Shown: positions 9,070-19,160 of the stretch, piece by piece | Numbering within the stretch: the first letter of the stretch is position 1 | Layout of the letters: each line of letters opens with the position of its first letter | From: Streptococcus sp. Marseille-Q0941 | GTDB taxonomy: Bacteria; Bacillota; Bacilli; Lactobacillales; Streptococcaceae | Assembly (NCBI RefSeq): GCF_943736975.1 | Contig: NZ_CALSFO010000006.1 | Coordinates: forward strand, 124,001-188,000 | Direction: 5' to 3' | Length of the DNA stretch: 64,000 nt | Position numbers and translations under genes: made by a program | The notes under the pieces: model-generated | Database searches by the model: none | What the model was told of the DNA's origin: nothing | What the model saw: only the letters and a program-made list of their open reading frames with translations

Positions 9070-9138
9070 GTAACAAGGAAAAGTTTATAATGGAAGATAA
9101 GGAACATTTCCTAGTGATTAAAATTGAATGAGGAAGTT

Positions 9139-10761
9139 ATGTCTAACGAAAATAATCATCAGCAGGCCCAGATGTTACGAGGGACTGCTTGGCTTACAGC
9201 TAGTAACTTTATCAGTCGCCTGCTCGGGGCTATTTACATTATCCCTTGGTATATTTGGATGGGGACTTATGCCGCAACGGCTAATGGTCTCTTTACTATG
9301 GGATATAATATCTACGCCTGGTTCTTGTTGATTTCGACAGCAGGTATACCTGTTGCGGTTGCAAAGCAAGTTGCCAAGTATAATACCATGCAAGAAGAAG
9401 AGCATAGTTTTGCCCTGATTCGAAGTTTCCTAGGCTTTATGACTGGTCTCGGTCTTGTCTTTGCTTTGATCTTATACCTCTTTGCACCTTGGTTGGCAGA
9501 TCTTTCAGGTGTTGGTAAGGACTTGATTCCCATTATGCAAAGTTTAGCTTGGGCTGTCTTGATTTTCCCGTCTATGAGTGTTATCCGTGGATTTTTCCAA
9601 GGAATGAATAATCTCAAACCTTATGCTATGAGTCAAATTGCTGAACAGGTTATCCGAGTCATTTGGATGCTCTTAGCGACTTTTATCATCATGAAGCTCG
9701 GTTCGAAAGATTATCTAGCAGCAGTTACCCAGTCTACCTTTGCAGCCTTTGTGGGAATGGTAGCTAGCTTTGCTGTCTTGCTTTATTTCCTCTATAAAGA
9801 AGGAATGCTGCAAAAGGTTTTTGAAACCCGAGATAAGATTGATAGTAAAGGTCTCTTGGTAGATACGATTAAGGAAGCTATTCCTTTTATCATAACAGGT
9901 TCAGCTATTCAACTCTTCCAAATCTTAGACCAGATGACCTTTATCAATAGCATGAAGTGGTTTACCAACTACAGTAATGAAGACTTAGTTGTCATGTTTT
10001 CTTATTTCTCTGCCAATCCAAATAAAATCACCATGATTCTCATATCGGTTGGAGTTTCGATTGGTAGTGTTGGTTTACCTCTCTTGACGGAGAACTATGT
10101 CAAGGGTGATTTGCCAGCAGCTTCTCGCTTGGTACAAGATAGTATCACGATGCTCTTCTTATTCCTGATACCTGTAACAGTTGGAGTGGTCATGGTAGGT
10201 GAACCTCTCTATACAGTCTTTTACGGTAAGCCAGACACCTTGGCTATGGGCTTGTTTGTCTTTGCAGTCTTGCAGTCAACAATTTTAGGTTTGTACATGG
10301 TATTGTCACCAATGCTTCAGGCGATGTTCCGTAACCGCAAGGCAGTCTTGTATTTTGTTTATGGTTCAATTGCTAAGATTGTTTTGCAATTGCCATCGAT
10401 AGCGATTTTTCACAGTTATGGACCATTAATTTCAACGACCATCGGTCTCATCATACCAATTATTTTAATGTATCGTGAAATCTGTCAGATTACAGGTGCT
10501 CGTCGTAAGGTTATCTTGAAGAGAACAATTCTGGTGGCTATTTTGACACTAGTGATGTTTATCCTAGTAGGCTTCTTACAATGGATTCTTGGATTTGTCT
10601 TCCAGCCAACTGGTCGTTTCTGGAGTTTCCTCTATGTCGCCTTAATCGGTACAATCGGTGGAGGCCTCTATGGCTTCATGACTCTCTATACGCGACTTTT
10701 GGATAAGGTTATTGGACAGGAAAAAGCAAATCAGTTACGAGCACGATTAAAATTATCATAA
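9139..10761 (+). CDS. murJ: Polysaccharide/lipid II flippase of the MurJ (YtgP) type
   Basis: 540 residues and about 14 hydrophobic segments, in the MOP superfamily. It opens MSNENNHQQAQMLRGTAWLT, as in the streptococcal YtgP protein, which can replace E. coli MurJ. It should flip lipid II across the membrane. I start it at the ATG at 9139 because the GAGGAAG ribosome site lies just upstream; an in-frame TTG at 9124 would place that site inside the gene. Its position back to back with murE fits a cell-wall role. Confidence 0.9.
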   Translation: MSNENNHQQAQMLRGTAWLTASNFISRLLGAIYIIPWYIWMGTYAATANGLFTMGYNIYAWFLLISTAGIPVAVAKQVAKYNTMQEEEHSFALIRSFLGFMTGLGLVFALILYLFAPWLADLSGVGKDLIPIMQSLAWAVLIFPSMSVIRGFFQGMNNLKPYAMSQIAEQVIRVIWMLLATFIIMKLGSKDYLAAVTQSTFAAFVGMVASFAVLLYFLYKEGMLQKVFETRDKIDSKGLLVDTIKEAIPFIITGSAIQLFQILDQMTFINSMKWFTNYSNEDLVVMFSYFSANPNKITMILISVGVSIGSVGLPLLTENYVKGDLPAASRLVQDSITMLFLFLIPVTVGVVMVGEPLYTVFYGKPDTLAMGLFVFAVLQSTILGLYMVLSPMLQAMFRNRKAVLYFVYGSIAKIVLQLPSIAIFHSYGPLISTTIGLIIPIILMYREICQITGARRKVILKRTILVAILTLVMFILVGFLQWILGFVFQPTGRFWSFLYVALIGTIGGGLYGFMTLYTRLLDKVIGQEKANQLRARLKLS

Positions 10762-10778
10762 TAGTTTATAAATAAAAC

Positions 10779-10829
10779 GAACAATTTGAACTTTTTACGT
10801 AAAAAAGTCTAAATTGTTCTTTTTTTCTT
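10779..10829 (+). terminator. Terminator after the flippase gene
   Basis: A long stem pairs GAACAATTT with AAATTGTTC and continues inward through ACTTTTTACG/TAAAAAAGT, followed by a run of T residues. Confidence 0.85.
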
Positions 10830-10888
10830 TAAAAAATACAAAAAAATATAAAAAATGTAGAAAAATATAAATTTTAGAGCATAATCAC

Positions 10889-10917
10889 TTGACTAAAAAA
10901 AACAATAGCTGTATAAT
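10889..10917 (+). promoter_or_regulatory. aliB promoter
   Basis: TTGACT (10889-10894), a 17-bp spacer and TATAAT (10912-10917) form a near-consensus promoter preceded by a very A/T-rich stretch. I looked for a CodY box and did not find a convincing one. Confidence 0.75.
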
Positions 10918-10949
10918 GATACAAATATTTAAATTTGGAGGTTCTGTTT

Positions 10950-12908
10950 ATGAAAAAGTCTAAGGCAAAATATCTGACGCTAGCAGGCGTTGCCCTAAGT
11001 GCAGGTCTGCTATTGGCGGCTTGTAGCAACTCAGCTAGCTCTACAAAGACATACAACTATGTCTATTCTAGCGATCCGTCTAGTTTAAACTATCTTGCAG
11101 AAAACCGTGCAACAACCAATGACATCGTTACCAATTTGGTAGATGGGTTGATGGAAAATGACCAATACGGTAACTATGTTCCATCTTTGGCAGAGGACTG
11201 GACTGTTTCCAAGGACGGTTTGACATACACTTATAAACTTCGTAAAGATGCCAAGTGGTATACATACGAAGGTGAAGAATATGCTCCAGTAACTGCTCAA
11301 GATTTTGTAACTGGTTTGAAATATGCGGCTGATAAAAAATCCGAAGCTTTGTACCTAGTTCAAGATTCTGTAGCAGGTTTGGATGACTATATCAACGGGA
11401 AAACAACAGACTTTTCAACTGTCGGTGTTAAGGCGATTGACGACCAAACAGTTCAGTACACTTTGACTCGACCAGAACCCTACTGGAATTCAAAAACTAC
11501 GTCCACTATTCTCTTCCCTGTCAATGCCGATTTCTTAAAATCAAAAGGGGATGATTTTGGTAAGGTAGATCCTTCTAACATTTTGTACAATGGTCCCTTC
11601 TTGATGAAGTCCTTTGTTTCAAAATCCGTCATCGAATACAAGAAAAATCCGAATTACTGGGATGCTAAAAATGTCTTTGTGGACGATGTGAAATTGACCT
11701 ACTATGATGGAAGTGACCAAGATGCCCTAGCACGTAACTTTACAGAAGGAGTATACAGCTACGCACGTCTCTATCCAAATAGCTCAAGTTTTGAAGGGAT
11801 TAAAGAGAAGAACAAGGACAATATCATCTACAGCATGCAAAATGCGACGACATTTTTCTTGAACTTTAATCTAGATAGAAAATCTTATAATTTCACTTCT
11901 AAAACGACTGACATCGAAAAGAAATCTACCCAAGAAGCAGTTCTTAACAAAAACTTCCGCCAAGCCATCAATTTTGCCTACAACCGTACGGCTTATGGGG
12001 CTCAAACTCAAGGGGAAGAGGGGGCAACGAAGATTATTCGTAACCTAGTTGTACCTCCTACATTTGTAACGATTAACGGAAAAGACTTTGGTGACGTTGT
12101 CTCATCTAAGATGGTCAACTATGGTCAAGAATGGCAAGACATCAACTTTGCTGATGCTCAGGATCCTTACTACAATCCAGAAAAGGCTAAGGCTAAATTT
12201 GCAGAAGCTAAGAAAGAACTAGAAGCCAAGGGTGTTCAGTTCCCAATTCACTTGGATAAGACTGTAGAAATGACCAATAAGTCAGAAATTCAAGCGATTA
12301 GTTCAATGAAACAATCCATCGAATCTGTTCTAGGAACTGATAATATAGTCATCGATATCCAACAATTGTCAACAGATGACTTTAGTAACTCTGGCTATCT
12401 CGCTCAAACTGCAGCTCAGAAGGACTATGACCTCTATAATGGTGGTTGGAGCCCAGATTATCAAGACCCATCAACTTATCTCGATATCTTTAGCGTGAAG
12501 AGTGGTGGAATGTTGCAAAACTTTGGTCTAGAACCAGGTGAAGTCAATGACAAGGCCAAGGCAGTTGGTCTGGATACTTACACTCAAATGTTGGAAGAAG
12601 CTAACAAGGAGCAAGATCCAGCAAAACGTTATGAGAAATATGCTGAAATTCAAGCTTGGCTCGTTGATAGCGCCCTTGCAATTCCAAACGTTTCCCTTGG
12701 TGGAACACCTAGCTTGAGAAAGACAGTTCCATTCTCAGCACCATTCTCACAAGCTGGAAATAAGGGTGTAGAGTCATACAAGTATCTCAAGTTGCAAGAT
12801 AAGACGGTGACAACTGCTGAGTACGAAAAGGCTAAAGAAAAATGGCTGAAAGAAAAAGAAGAATCTAATAAAAAAGCCCAAGAAGAATTGGCAAAACACG
12901 TTAAATAA
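10950..12908 (+). CDS. aliB: Oligopeptide-binding lipoprotein AliB
   Basis: 652 residues. A lipoprotein signal ends in LLLAAC with the lipidated Cys25, followed by an extracellular solute-binding family 5 domain. The sequence agrees closely with my memory of pneumococcal AliB, including the EEWLK/EEL-rich C-terminus. It captures peptides and hands them to the Ami permease, whose genes are not nearby. The start at 10950 is set by GGAGG and the signal peptide. The gene stands alone with its own promoter and terminator. Confidence 0.93.
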   Translation: MKKSKAKYLTLAGVALSAGLLLAACSNSASSTKTYNYVYSSDPSSLNYLAENRATTNDIVTNLVDGLMENDQYGNYVPSLAEDWTVSKDGLTYTYKLRKDAKWYTYEGEEYAPVTAQDFVTGLKYAADKKSEALYLVQDSVAGLDDYINGKTTDFSTVGVKAIDDQTVQYTLTRPEPYWNSKTTSTILFPVNADFLKSKGDDFGKVDPSNILYNGPFLMKSFVSKSVIEYKKNPNYWDAKNVFVDDVKLTYYDGSDQDALARNFTEGVYSYARLYPNSSSFEGIKEKNKDNIIYSMQNATTFFLNFNLDRKSYNFTSKTTDIEKKSTQEAVLNKNFRQAINFAYNRTAYGAQTQGEEGATKIIRNLVVPPTFVTINGKDFGDVVSSKMVNYGQEWQDINFADAQDPYYNPEKAKAKFAEAKKELEAKGVQFPIHLDKTVEMTNKSEIQAISSMKQSIESVLGTDNIVIDIQQLSTDDFSNSGYLAQTAAQKDYDLYNGGWSPDYQDPSTYLDIFSVKSGGMLQNFGLEPGEVNDKAKAVGLDTYTQMLEEANKEQDPAKRYEKYAEIQAWLVDSALAIPNVSLGGTPSLRKTVPFSAPFSQAGNKGVESYKYLKLQDKTVTTAEYEKAKEKWLKEKEESNKKAQEELAKHVK

Positions 12909-12924
12909 CCAGTCTATTCAACAG

Positions 12925-12960
12925 GAAAAACGATAGTTTCTAAAGGAACTATCGTTTTTA
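12925..12960 (+). terminator. Terminator after aliB
   Basis: AAAAACGATAGTT pairs with AACTATCGTTTTT around an 8-base loop. Its T-tail runs directly into the MET-box palindrome. Confidence 0.85.
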
Positions 12961-12977
12961 TATAGTTTGAAACTATA
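12961..12977. promoter_or_regulatory. MET-box palindrome (MtaR/MetR operator) upstream of metB-patB
   Basis: TATAGTTTGAAACTATA is a perfect 8+1+8 palindrome. It equals the operator reported for the streptococcal LysR-type methionine regulator MtaR/MetR (TATAGTTT-n-AAACTATA as I recall it). It lies 61 bp upstream of an extended -10 (TGGTACAAT, ending 13027) for metB. The sequence is seen directly; the regulator is inferred. Confidence 0.75.
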
Positions 12978-13053
12978 ACTAGCTCTTGAAAACAAGAAAA
13001 TGAGTTAGTGAAAATAAGTGGTACAATAGTTACTATAGATTTGGAGGTATTGT

Positions 13054-14148
13054 ATGAGCAAAGAACTACACATCAACACAATTTTGGCCCAGGCTGGGAT
13101 CAAGTCAGATGAGGCTACAGGTGCCTTGGTAACACCGCTTCATTTTTCAACCACTTATCAGCATCCAGAGTTCGGTCAGTCTACGGGATTTGACTATACT
13201 CGTACCAAAAACCCAACTCGCAGTAAGGCGGAGGAAGTCTTGGCGGCAATCGAATCAGCTGATTATGCCTTAGCGACAAGCTCAGGTATGGCTGCGATTG
13301 TACTGGCCTTTAGTGTCTTTCCAGTAGGAAGTAAGGTTTTGGCTGTCCGTGACCTTTACGGTGGTTCTTTCCGCTGGTTCAATCAAGTCGAGCAGGAAGG
13401 TCGTTTCCATTTTACCTATGCCAATACAGAAGAAGAGCTGGTTGCTGAGTTAGAGAGAGATGTGGATGTTCTCTATATTGAAACACCAACCAATCCGTTG
13501 ATGTTGGAATTTGATATTAAAAAATTGTCAAAATTAGCTCATGCTAAAGGGGCGACAGTTGTCGTGGACAACACCTTCTACAGTCCGATTTACCAACGCC
13601 CAATTGAAGATGGAGCAGATATTGTTCTTCATTCAGCAACAAAATACCTTGCGGGACATAATGATGTGCTAGCTGGGGTAGTTGTGACTAATAGTTTAGA
13701 ACTATATGAACAACTGTTCTACAATCTTAATACGACAGGTGCTGTCTTGTCGCCGTTTGATAGTTATCAATTGATTCGTGGTCTGAAGACCTTGTCACTG
13801 CGCATGGAGCGTTCGACTACTAATGCCCAAGAAATTGTAGCCTTTTTAGAGCAATCACCTGCTGTCAAAGAAGTTTTGTATACAGGACGCGGGGGAATGA
13901 TTTCCTTTAAGGTGGCAGATGAGAAGCGTATTCCTCATATCTTAAATACTTTGAAAGTATTCTCATTTGCTGAAAGTTTAGGTGGTGTAGAAAGTCTGAT
14001 TACCTATCCAACCACTCAAACCCATGCAGACATTCCTGCAGATGTTCGTCATTCTTATGGACTGACAGATGATCTTTTGCGCTTGTCTATTGGGATTGAG
14101 GATGCTAGAGATTTGATTGAAGACTTGCGTCAAGCCTTGGAAGGATAA
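13054..14148 (+). CDS. metB: Trans-sulfuration PLP enzyme (cystathionine gamma-synthase type)
   Basis: 364 residues, Cys/Met-metabolism PLP family. The PLP lysine is Lys197 in HSATKYLAGHND, and YIETPTNPLM and VVDNTFYSP are family signatures. It probably makes cystathionine from an activated homoserine and cysteine. Gamma-synthase and beta-lyase cannot be separated safely by eye. The next gene encodes a C-S lyase, so this one is the better candidate for the synthase. It is preceded by the MET-box and a TGGAGG ribosome site. Confidence 0.85.
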   Translation: MSKELHINTILAQAGIKSDEATGALVTPLHFSTTYQHPEFGQSTGFDYTRTKNPTRSKAEEVLAAIESADYALATSSGMAAIVLAFSVFPVGSKVLAVRDLYGGSFRWFNQVEQEGRFHFTYANTEEELVAELERDVDVLYIETPTNPLMLEFDIKKLSKLAHAKGATVVVDNTFYSPIYQRPIEDGADIVLHSATKYLAGHNDVLAGVVVTNSLELYEQLFYNLNTTGAVLSPFDSYQLIRGLKTLSLRMERSTTNAQEIVAFLEQSPAVKEVLYTGRGGMISFKVADEKRIPHILNTLKVFSFAESLGGVESLITYPTTQTHADIPADVRHSYGLTDDLLRLSIGIEDARDLIEDLRQALEG

Positions 14149-14152
14149 AATT

Positions 14153-15319
14153 ATGGGAAAATATGATTTTACGACCTTGCCCAATCGTTTTGGACATCAT
14201 ACCTATAAATGGAAAGAAGCAGAGACTGACCGAGACGTATTGCCAGCCTGGATTGCTGACATGGATTTTGAGGTTTTACCAGAGATTCGTCAGACAGTTC
14301 ATGATTATGCAGAGCAATTAGTCTATGGCTATACCTATGCTAGTGATGGATTGATTGAAGCAGTTCAAGACTGGGAAGAAAAACACCATGGTTATCGCTT
14401 TGACAAGGATTCCCTAGTCTTTATCGAAGGAGTAGTACCAGCCATTTCAACAGCCATTCAAGCCTTTACTAAAGAAGGTGAAGCAGTGCTCATTAACACA
14501 CCAGTCTATCCTCCTTTTGCTCGGAGTATTAAGCTCAACAATCGTAGATTGATCACCAATTCTCTAGTGGAAAAAGATGGACTCTTTGAGATTGACTTTG
14601 ATCAATTAGAGAAAGAATTTGTCGAAGAGGATGTGAAACTTTATGTTCTTTGTAATCCTCATAATCCTGGTGGACGGGTTTGGGAGAAAGAAGTCTTGGA
14701 AAAGATTGGACAACTGTGCCAAAAACATGGCGTTTTGCTAGTATCTGATGAGATTCACCAAGATTTAGCCTTGTTTGGACATAAACACCAGTCATTCAAT
14801 ACGGTAAATGACGATTTTAAAGAATTTTCACTGATTTTAAGCAGTGCTACCAAAACCTTTAACATTGCCGGAACGAAAAATTCCTACGCTATCATCGAGA
14901 ATCCAAAGTTGAGACTTGCTTTCCAAAAACGTCAGCTAGCCAATAATCAACATGAAATCTCAGGGTTGGGATATTTGGCAACAGAAACTGCCTATCGCTA
15001 TGGAGAGGATTGGTTGACAGAACTCAAAGAACTGATTGAGAAGCATATCAATTATGTAGTGGATTTGTTTGGTAAAGAAACTAAAATAAAGGTTATGAAA
15101 CCTCAAGGAACTTATCTCATTTGGCTTGATTTTTCAGACTATGATATTAACGATGACGAGTTAAAAAGGCTTTTAAGAGATGAGGCCAAGGTTATCCTGA
15201 ACAGAGGTTTGGACTTTGGTGAAGAAGGAGCCCTCCACGCTCGCTTAAATGTGGCCATGCCGACATCTGTCTTGGAAGAAGTTTGCCAACGAATGCTTGC
15301 CACTTTTTCAAATAAATAA
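14153..15319 (+). CDS. patB: PatB/MalY-type aminotransferase-fold cystathionine beta-lyase
   Basis: 388 residues, aminotransferase class I/II fold. It begins MGKYDFTTLPNRFGHHTYKW, typical of MalY/PatB C-S lyases. CNPHNPGGRVW and the PLP lysine in SSATKTFNIAG are present. It should cleave cystathionine to homocysteine, completing cysteine-to-methionine conversion with the gene before it. The ATG at 14153 lies 4 bp after the metB stop with GGAAGG before it; an upstream in-frame start would read into metB. Confidence 0.88.
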   Translation: MGKYDFTTLPNRFGHHTYKWKEAETDRDVLPAWIADMDFEVLPEIRQTVHDYAEQLVYGYTYASDGLIEAVQDWEEKHHGYRFDKDSLVFIEGVVPAISTAIQAFTKEGEAVLINTPVYPPFARSIKLNNRRLITNSLVEKDGLFEIDFDQLEKEFVEEDVKLYVLCNPHNPGGRVWEKEVLEKIGQLCQKHGVLLVSDEIHQDLALFGHKHQSFNTVNDDFKEFSLILSSATKTFNIAGTKNSYAIIENPKLRLAFQKRQLANNQHEISGLGYLATETAYRYGEDWLTELKELIEKHINYVVDLFGKETKIKVMKPQGTYLIWLDFSDYDINDDELKRLLRDEAKVILNRGLDFGEEGALHARLNVAMPTSVLEEVCQRMLATFSNK

Positions 15320-15323
15320 AAAC

Positions 15324-15362
15324 TAGCCTTTTAGGAGAAAAGTCTTCCTAGAAGGCTATTTT
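15324..15362 (+). terminator. Terminator after patB
   Basis: TAGCCTTTTAGGA pairs with TCCTAGAAGGCTA (one G-T pair) and is followed by TTTT. Confidence 0.8.
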
Positions 15363-15410
15363 CATAGGTAGAAATATGGTATAATTAAGAGATAAAGTAA
15401 AGGGGAAACT

Positions 15411-18400
15411 ATGGCTAAATTGATTCCAGGGAAACTTCGAATGGAGGGAGTAGAACTCTTCGAAACTGGTAAGATTGAAATCGTTAAAGAACAAGATCAT
15501 CATATCTATGCGCGTGTAGCTGAAGAAGAAATTCGCTATAGTTTGGATGATGATTTAATTTTTTGTGCATGTGATTTTTTCAAAAAAAGAGGTTACTGTG
15601 TTCATTTGGCAGCACTGGAAACTTACTTTAAAAATGACCAGCTAGGACAGAAAATCTTGCTTAACTTGGAGGCTAATCAGGAAGAGAAAGAGACTGTTGA
15701 GTCACAGGTAACTATTGGAGGGAATTTTTTAGAATCAATCCAACTTCCAAGTCAGACTGACAAATATCAGCTTTCTGCTCAAGGACAGGTGGAAGCAGGG
15801 ACCAATCGCATTGTCTGGACTTTAAGGGTTGGTCTTTCTCAGCAAGAAAAGTTTTATGTGATTAGAGATATCCCTCTTTTCTTAAAAGTTATAGAGGCTA
15901 ACAAACCTTACATGATAGGAAAAAGTTACGAGTCTTCTTTAAGATTTGAGCACTTTGATAAAGGCAGCCAGGAAGTCTTAAATTTCTTACTAGGTTTGGT
16001 TGAAGAGAAGGTTGAGTATACTATTTTTTTCCCAAATCAAGGACGACACCTCTATTTCCCTAAGGCTCTTTTTGAGCAAGGAGTTAGTCTCTTGATGGGC
16101 TTAGATGTGTTTCAATTTGATCATCAGATTTCAAATTATCATGAACTCCTCTTCCAAGATTTTGATGGTCAAGCAGGTCTGTTTTCTTTTAGGATTGAAG
16201 AAAAATCAAACTATTATGAGATGGAAATTTTTGAACGGGCAGGAATCAATTTCTTTTATAGAGGACAAGTACTATTTTCAAAAGGGACTTTTTATCTCTT
16301 GTCAAAAGAACAGGCCAGCTTGTTAGATACATTAAGAAAAGTGCCTTTGGACAGTAGCGGCAAAAAGATTTTACAATTTGACACCAGTGATCGAGATCTC
16401 CTAGCTTCGACTTTATCTCAATTTAAAAACGTAGGAAAGGTTGAGGCTCCTGAGTCGCTTCAAATTCAGTCTTTTCGTCCGTCTTTCTATATGGAACGAG
16501 AAGAAGATGGTTCTATTCGTTTGGATATGCAATTTCAGTATGAAACTTGCTTAGTTAAGAACCGTAATGAACTGGAGAACCTCCCTTTTGCTAGTGATAT
16601 TCAACTAGAGAAACAGATTTTTCAATTGGCTCTATCAGCAGGATTTGAAGCGGAATTTCAATCATGGCGTCAAAGTCTAAAAGCAGAAGGTGTCCATGCT
16701 TTCTTTCAGGAAGTTTTACCAGCCTTTGCAGCCCTTGGAGAATTAGAGATTTCTGAGAGCCTACAAGATCTTTATCGGGTTCAAAAACCTCAAGTTCAGA
16801 TATCATCCAAGGGAAGTCTCTTAGAAGTTCAATTTGATTTTCAAGATATAGATCAAGAAGAAATCAATCGAGCGATGAAAGCCTTAGTTGCAAAGCAAGA
16901 TTATTATATTAGCTCTTCTAATCAGGTCTATTATTTCGATGAACAGACCAAGCGTATTCGTCAGGATTTAGAGGACTTAGGAATTGAAGAGATAGAGAGT
17001 GATTCTTTCCATGCTCGCAAATCTTTAGCTTATACTCTTTCCTATCTATTTAAGGACCAAGACCAAGTTACATTTACTGAAGAATTCCGACATTTGGCCC
17101 GTGATTTGACGCATCCAGAGGATTTTCCAAAGAAACCTCTGAATATCAAAGCAGAACTCAGAGACTATCAGAAAAAGGGAATTCAATGGTTTCAAATGCT
17201 TCACCATTATGGATTTGGTGGAATTTTAGCAGATGATATGGGGCTTGGCAAGACCTTGCAAGCCATTGCTTTTCTAAGTAGCCAGCTTCAAGACGATAGC
17301 CGTGTCTTAATTCTTGCTCCATCTGGTTTGATTTATAACTGGGCCGATGAATTTAAAAAATTTGCATCTCATTTAGATGTAGCTGTTGTACATGGATTGA
17401 AACCTTATCGTGAGACTGTTTTAGCAGAAAATCATCAGATTTATCTGACGAGTTATGCTACTTTCCGTCAGGATAGTGACGTATACAATCGGATGTCTTT
17501 CGACTTTCTATTTTTAGATGAAGCCCAAGTGATGAAAAATTCCCAAACCAAAATTGCTAAGATTTTGAGAAAATTTGTGGTTCCATCAGTTTTTGCTCTA
17601 TCTGGAACACCGATTGAAAATAATTTAGGGGAATTATGGTCTATCTTTCAAATTGTCTTGCCAGGACTTCTACCAGCAAAAAAAGACTTTATGATATTAC
17701 CAGCCGATAGAGTTGCTCAGTTTATTAAACCATTTGTGATGCGTCGGAAAAAAGGGGATGTCCTTACTGAACTACCTGATTTGATTGAAGTGGTTTATAA
17801 GAATGAACTAGAGGATCAGCAAAAAGCCATTTATCTAGCTCAACTGCAACAGATGCAAGAACGCTTGGGGCAAGTAACTGAGTCAGAATTTCAACGAAAT
17901 CGTGTCGAAATTTTAACGGGTCTCATGCGTCTTCGTCAGATTTGTGATACTCCGGCCTTATTCATGGAGGATTATAAGGGGGATAGCGGGAAGCTTGATA
18001 GTTTACGTGGTTTACTGAGCCAAATTGCTGAAGGAAATCATCGTGTACTCATCTTCTCGCAATTTAGAGGAATGCTAGACCGAATCGAAGAGGAGTTGCC
18101 TCAACTTGGCTTAACCTCCTTTAAGATTACAGGGTCTACTCCATCACAGCAACGACAAGAAATGACCAAAGCTTTTAACCAAGGTGAGCGCGATGTATTC
18201 TTAATCTCTCTCAAGGCTGGAGGAGTTGGTCTCAATCTTACTGGTGCAGATACCGTTATTCTGGTAGACTTATGGTGGAATCCGGCAGTTGAATCACAGG
18301 CTATTGGCCGGGCCCACCGTATGGGACAAGACCAAGCTGTTGAGGTTTATCGTCTGGTAACTAGAGGCACAATCGAGGAGAAGATTCAAGAGTTGCAGGA

Positions 18401-18509
18401 ACAGAAAAAAAATCTGGTTTCAGAAGTATTGGATGGAACAGAGTCTCGTGGAAGTCTCACACTTACTGAAATTCAAGAAATATTAGGAATTCCTGAAGCC
18501 AAGACTTGA
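15411..18509 (+). CDS. SNF2-family helicase with N-terminal SWIM zinc finger
   Basis: 1032 residues. A SWIM-type zinc motif lies near residues 51-66 (FCACDFFKKRGYCVHLAA, a CxC...CxH pattern). A long middle region follows, then the SNF2 ATPase with DDMGLGKTLQ at about 606-615, FLDEAQ near 702, and the helicase C-terminal half ending in IGRAHRMGQ. It is an ATP-driven DNA translocase; its target is unknown. It has its own TATAAT and ribosome site and leads the group that ends in murC. Confidence 0.92.
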   Translation: MAKLIPGKLRMEGVELFETGKIEIVKEQDHHIYARVAEEEIRYSLDDDLIFCACDFFKKRGYCVHLAALETYFKNDQLGQKILLNLEANQEEKETVESQVTIGGNFLESIQLPSQTDKYQLSAQGQVEAGTNRIVWTLRVGLSQQEKFYVIRDIPLFLKVIEANKPYMIGKSYESSLRFEHFDKGSQEVLNFLLGLVEEKVEYTIFFPNQGRHLYFPKALFEQGVSLLMGLDVFQFDHQISNYHELLFQDFDGQAGLFSFRIEEKSNYYEMEIFERAGINFFYRGQVLFSKGTFYLLSKEQASLLDTLRKVPLDSSGKKILQFDTSDRDLLASTLSQFKNVGKVEAPESLQIQSFRPSFYMEREEDGSIRLDMQFQYETCLVKNRNELENLPFASDIQLEKQIFQLALSAGFEAEFQSWRQSLKAEGVHAFFQEVLPAFAALGELEISESLQDLYRVQKPQVQISSKGSLLEVQFDFQDIDQEEINRAMKALVAKQDYYISSSNQVYYFDEQTKRIRQDLEDLGIEEIESDSFHARKSLAYTLSYLFKDQDQVTFTEEFRHLARDLTHPEDFPKKPLNIKAELRDYQKKGIQWFQMLHHYGFGGILADDMGLGKTLQAIAFLSSQLQDDSRVLILAPSGLIYNWADEFKKFASHLDVAVVHGLKPYRETVLAENHQIYLTSYATFRQDSDVYNRMSFDFLFLDEAQVMKNSQTKIAKILRKFVVPSVFALSGTPIENNLGELWSIFQIVLPGLLPAKKDFMILPADRVAQFIKPFVMRRKKGDVLTELPDLIEVVYKNELEDQQKAIYLAQLQQMQERLGQVTESEFQRNRVEILTGLMRLRQICDTPALFMEDYKGDSGKLDSLRGLLSQIAEGNHRVLIFSQFRGMLDRIEEELPQLGLTSFKITGSTPSQQRQEMTKAFNQGERDVFLISLKAGGVGLNLTGADTVILVDLWWNPAVESQAIGRAHRMGQDQAVEVYRLVTRGTIEEKIQELQEQKKNLVSEVLDGTESRGSLTLTEIQEILGIPEAKT

Positions 18510-18555
18510 AAAATCAAGACTTTACGCTATAATGGAGTATTGAAAGGGAATAAAA

Positions 18556-19149
18556 ATGAAACAAGTACGATTTCCAATAGTGTCAGATGATGAGATCATG
18601 CTGACAGAGATGCCATTTATGGATTTATATGATGAGTCGGATTTGATTAGTAATATCAAGGGAGACTACCAGGACAAAAACTACTTGGAATGGTCACCAA
18701 TTACAACAGAAAAAAAATCGCCGATTCAAGCATCAGATAAACGGATTGAAAAAAAGGAAAAATCCTACGCTGAACTGGCTCGTGAGGAAGCAAGAGCTGA
18801 TTTGAAACGGAAACGTTCAGCAAAGTATTTGACTAAAGATGTTAGTTTTACGAAACGTTATAAACCTTCAAATAATGTTGTAAGACAGGCAAATCAACCA
18901 ACAGCTCCTTTCCAAAAGGAAAATCCTGGTGAGCTTACCAAATATAGTGAAAAACTAACTCAAAGCCATTATATTTTGGCTGAAACTGCTCCTCAGATGC
19001 AACAAGCGACGAAAGAAGAGCAACTTGGACCTAAGAAAAATAATTATGATTTTTTAAAGAAAAGCCAAATTTATAACAAAAAAGAAAATCAATCAGAAAA
19101 AGAACGTAAAATTGCTCAAGAGTTAAACTTGACAAATATGACAGAGTAA
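18556..19149 (+). CDS. Conserved hypothetical protein between SNF2 and murC
   Basis: 197 residues, very hydrophilic and rich in Lys, Glu and Gln, with no signal peptide or membrane segment. It looks largely disordered with a coiled tendency ([20 protein letters not shown]). I recognise no domain. It has a TATAAT about 20 bp before its AAAGGGA site and lies 11 bp before murC, so the two are probably co-transcribed. The same position holds in pneumococcus as I recall it. Confidence 0.75.
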   Translation: MKQVRFPIVSDDEIMLTEMPFMDLYDESDLISNIKGDYQDKNYLEWSPITTEKKSPIQASDKRIEKKEKSYAELAREEARADLKRKRSAKYLTKDVSFTKRYKPSNNVVRQANQPTAPFQKENPGELTKYSEKLTQSHYILAETAPQMQQATKEEQLGPKKNNYDFLKKSQIYNKKENQSEKERKIAQELNLTNMTE

Positions 19150-19160
19150 AGGGGAAAAAG

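Noticed and set aside
10840-10890. CodY box upstream of aliB
   Set aside because: The region is A/T-rich, but no stretch came within four mismatches of AATTTTCWGAAAATT.
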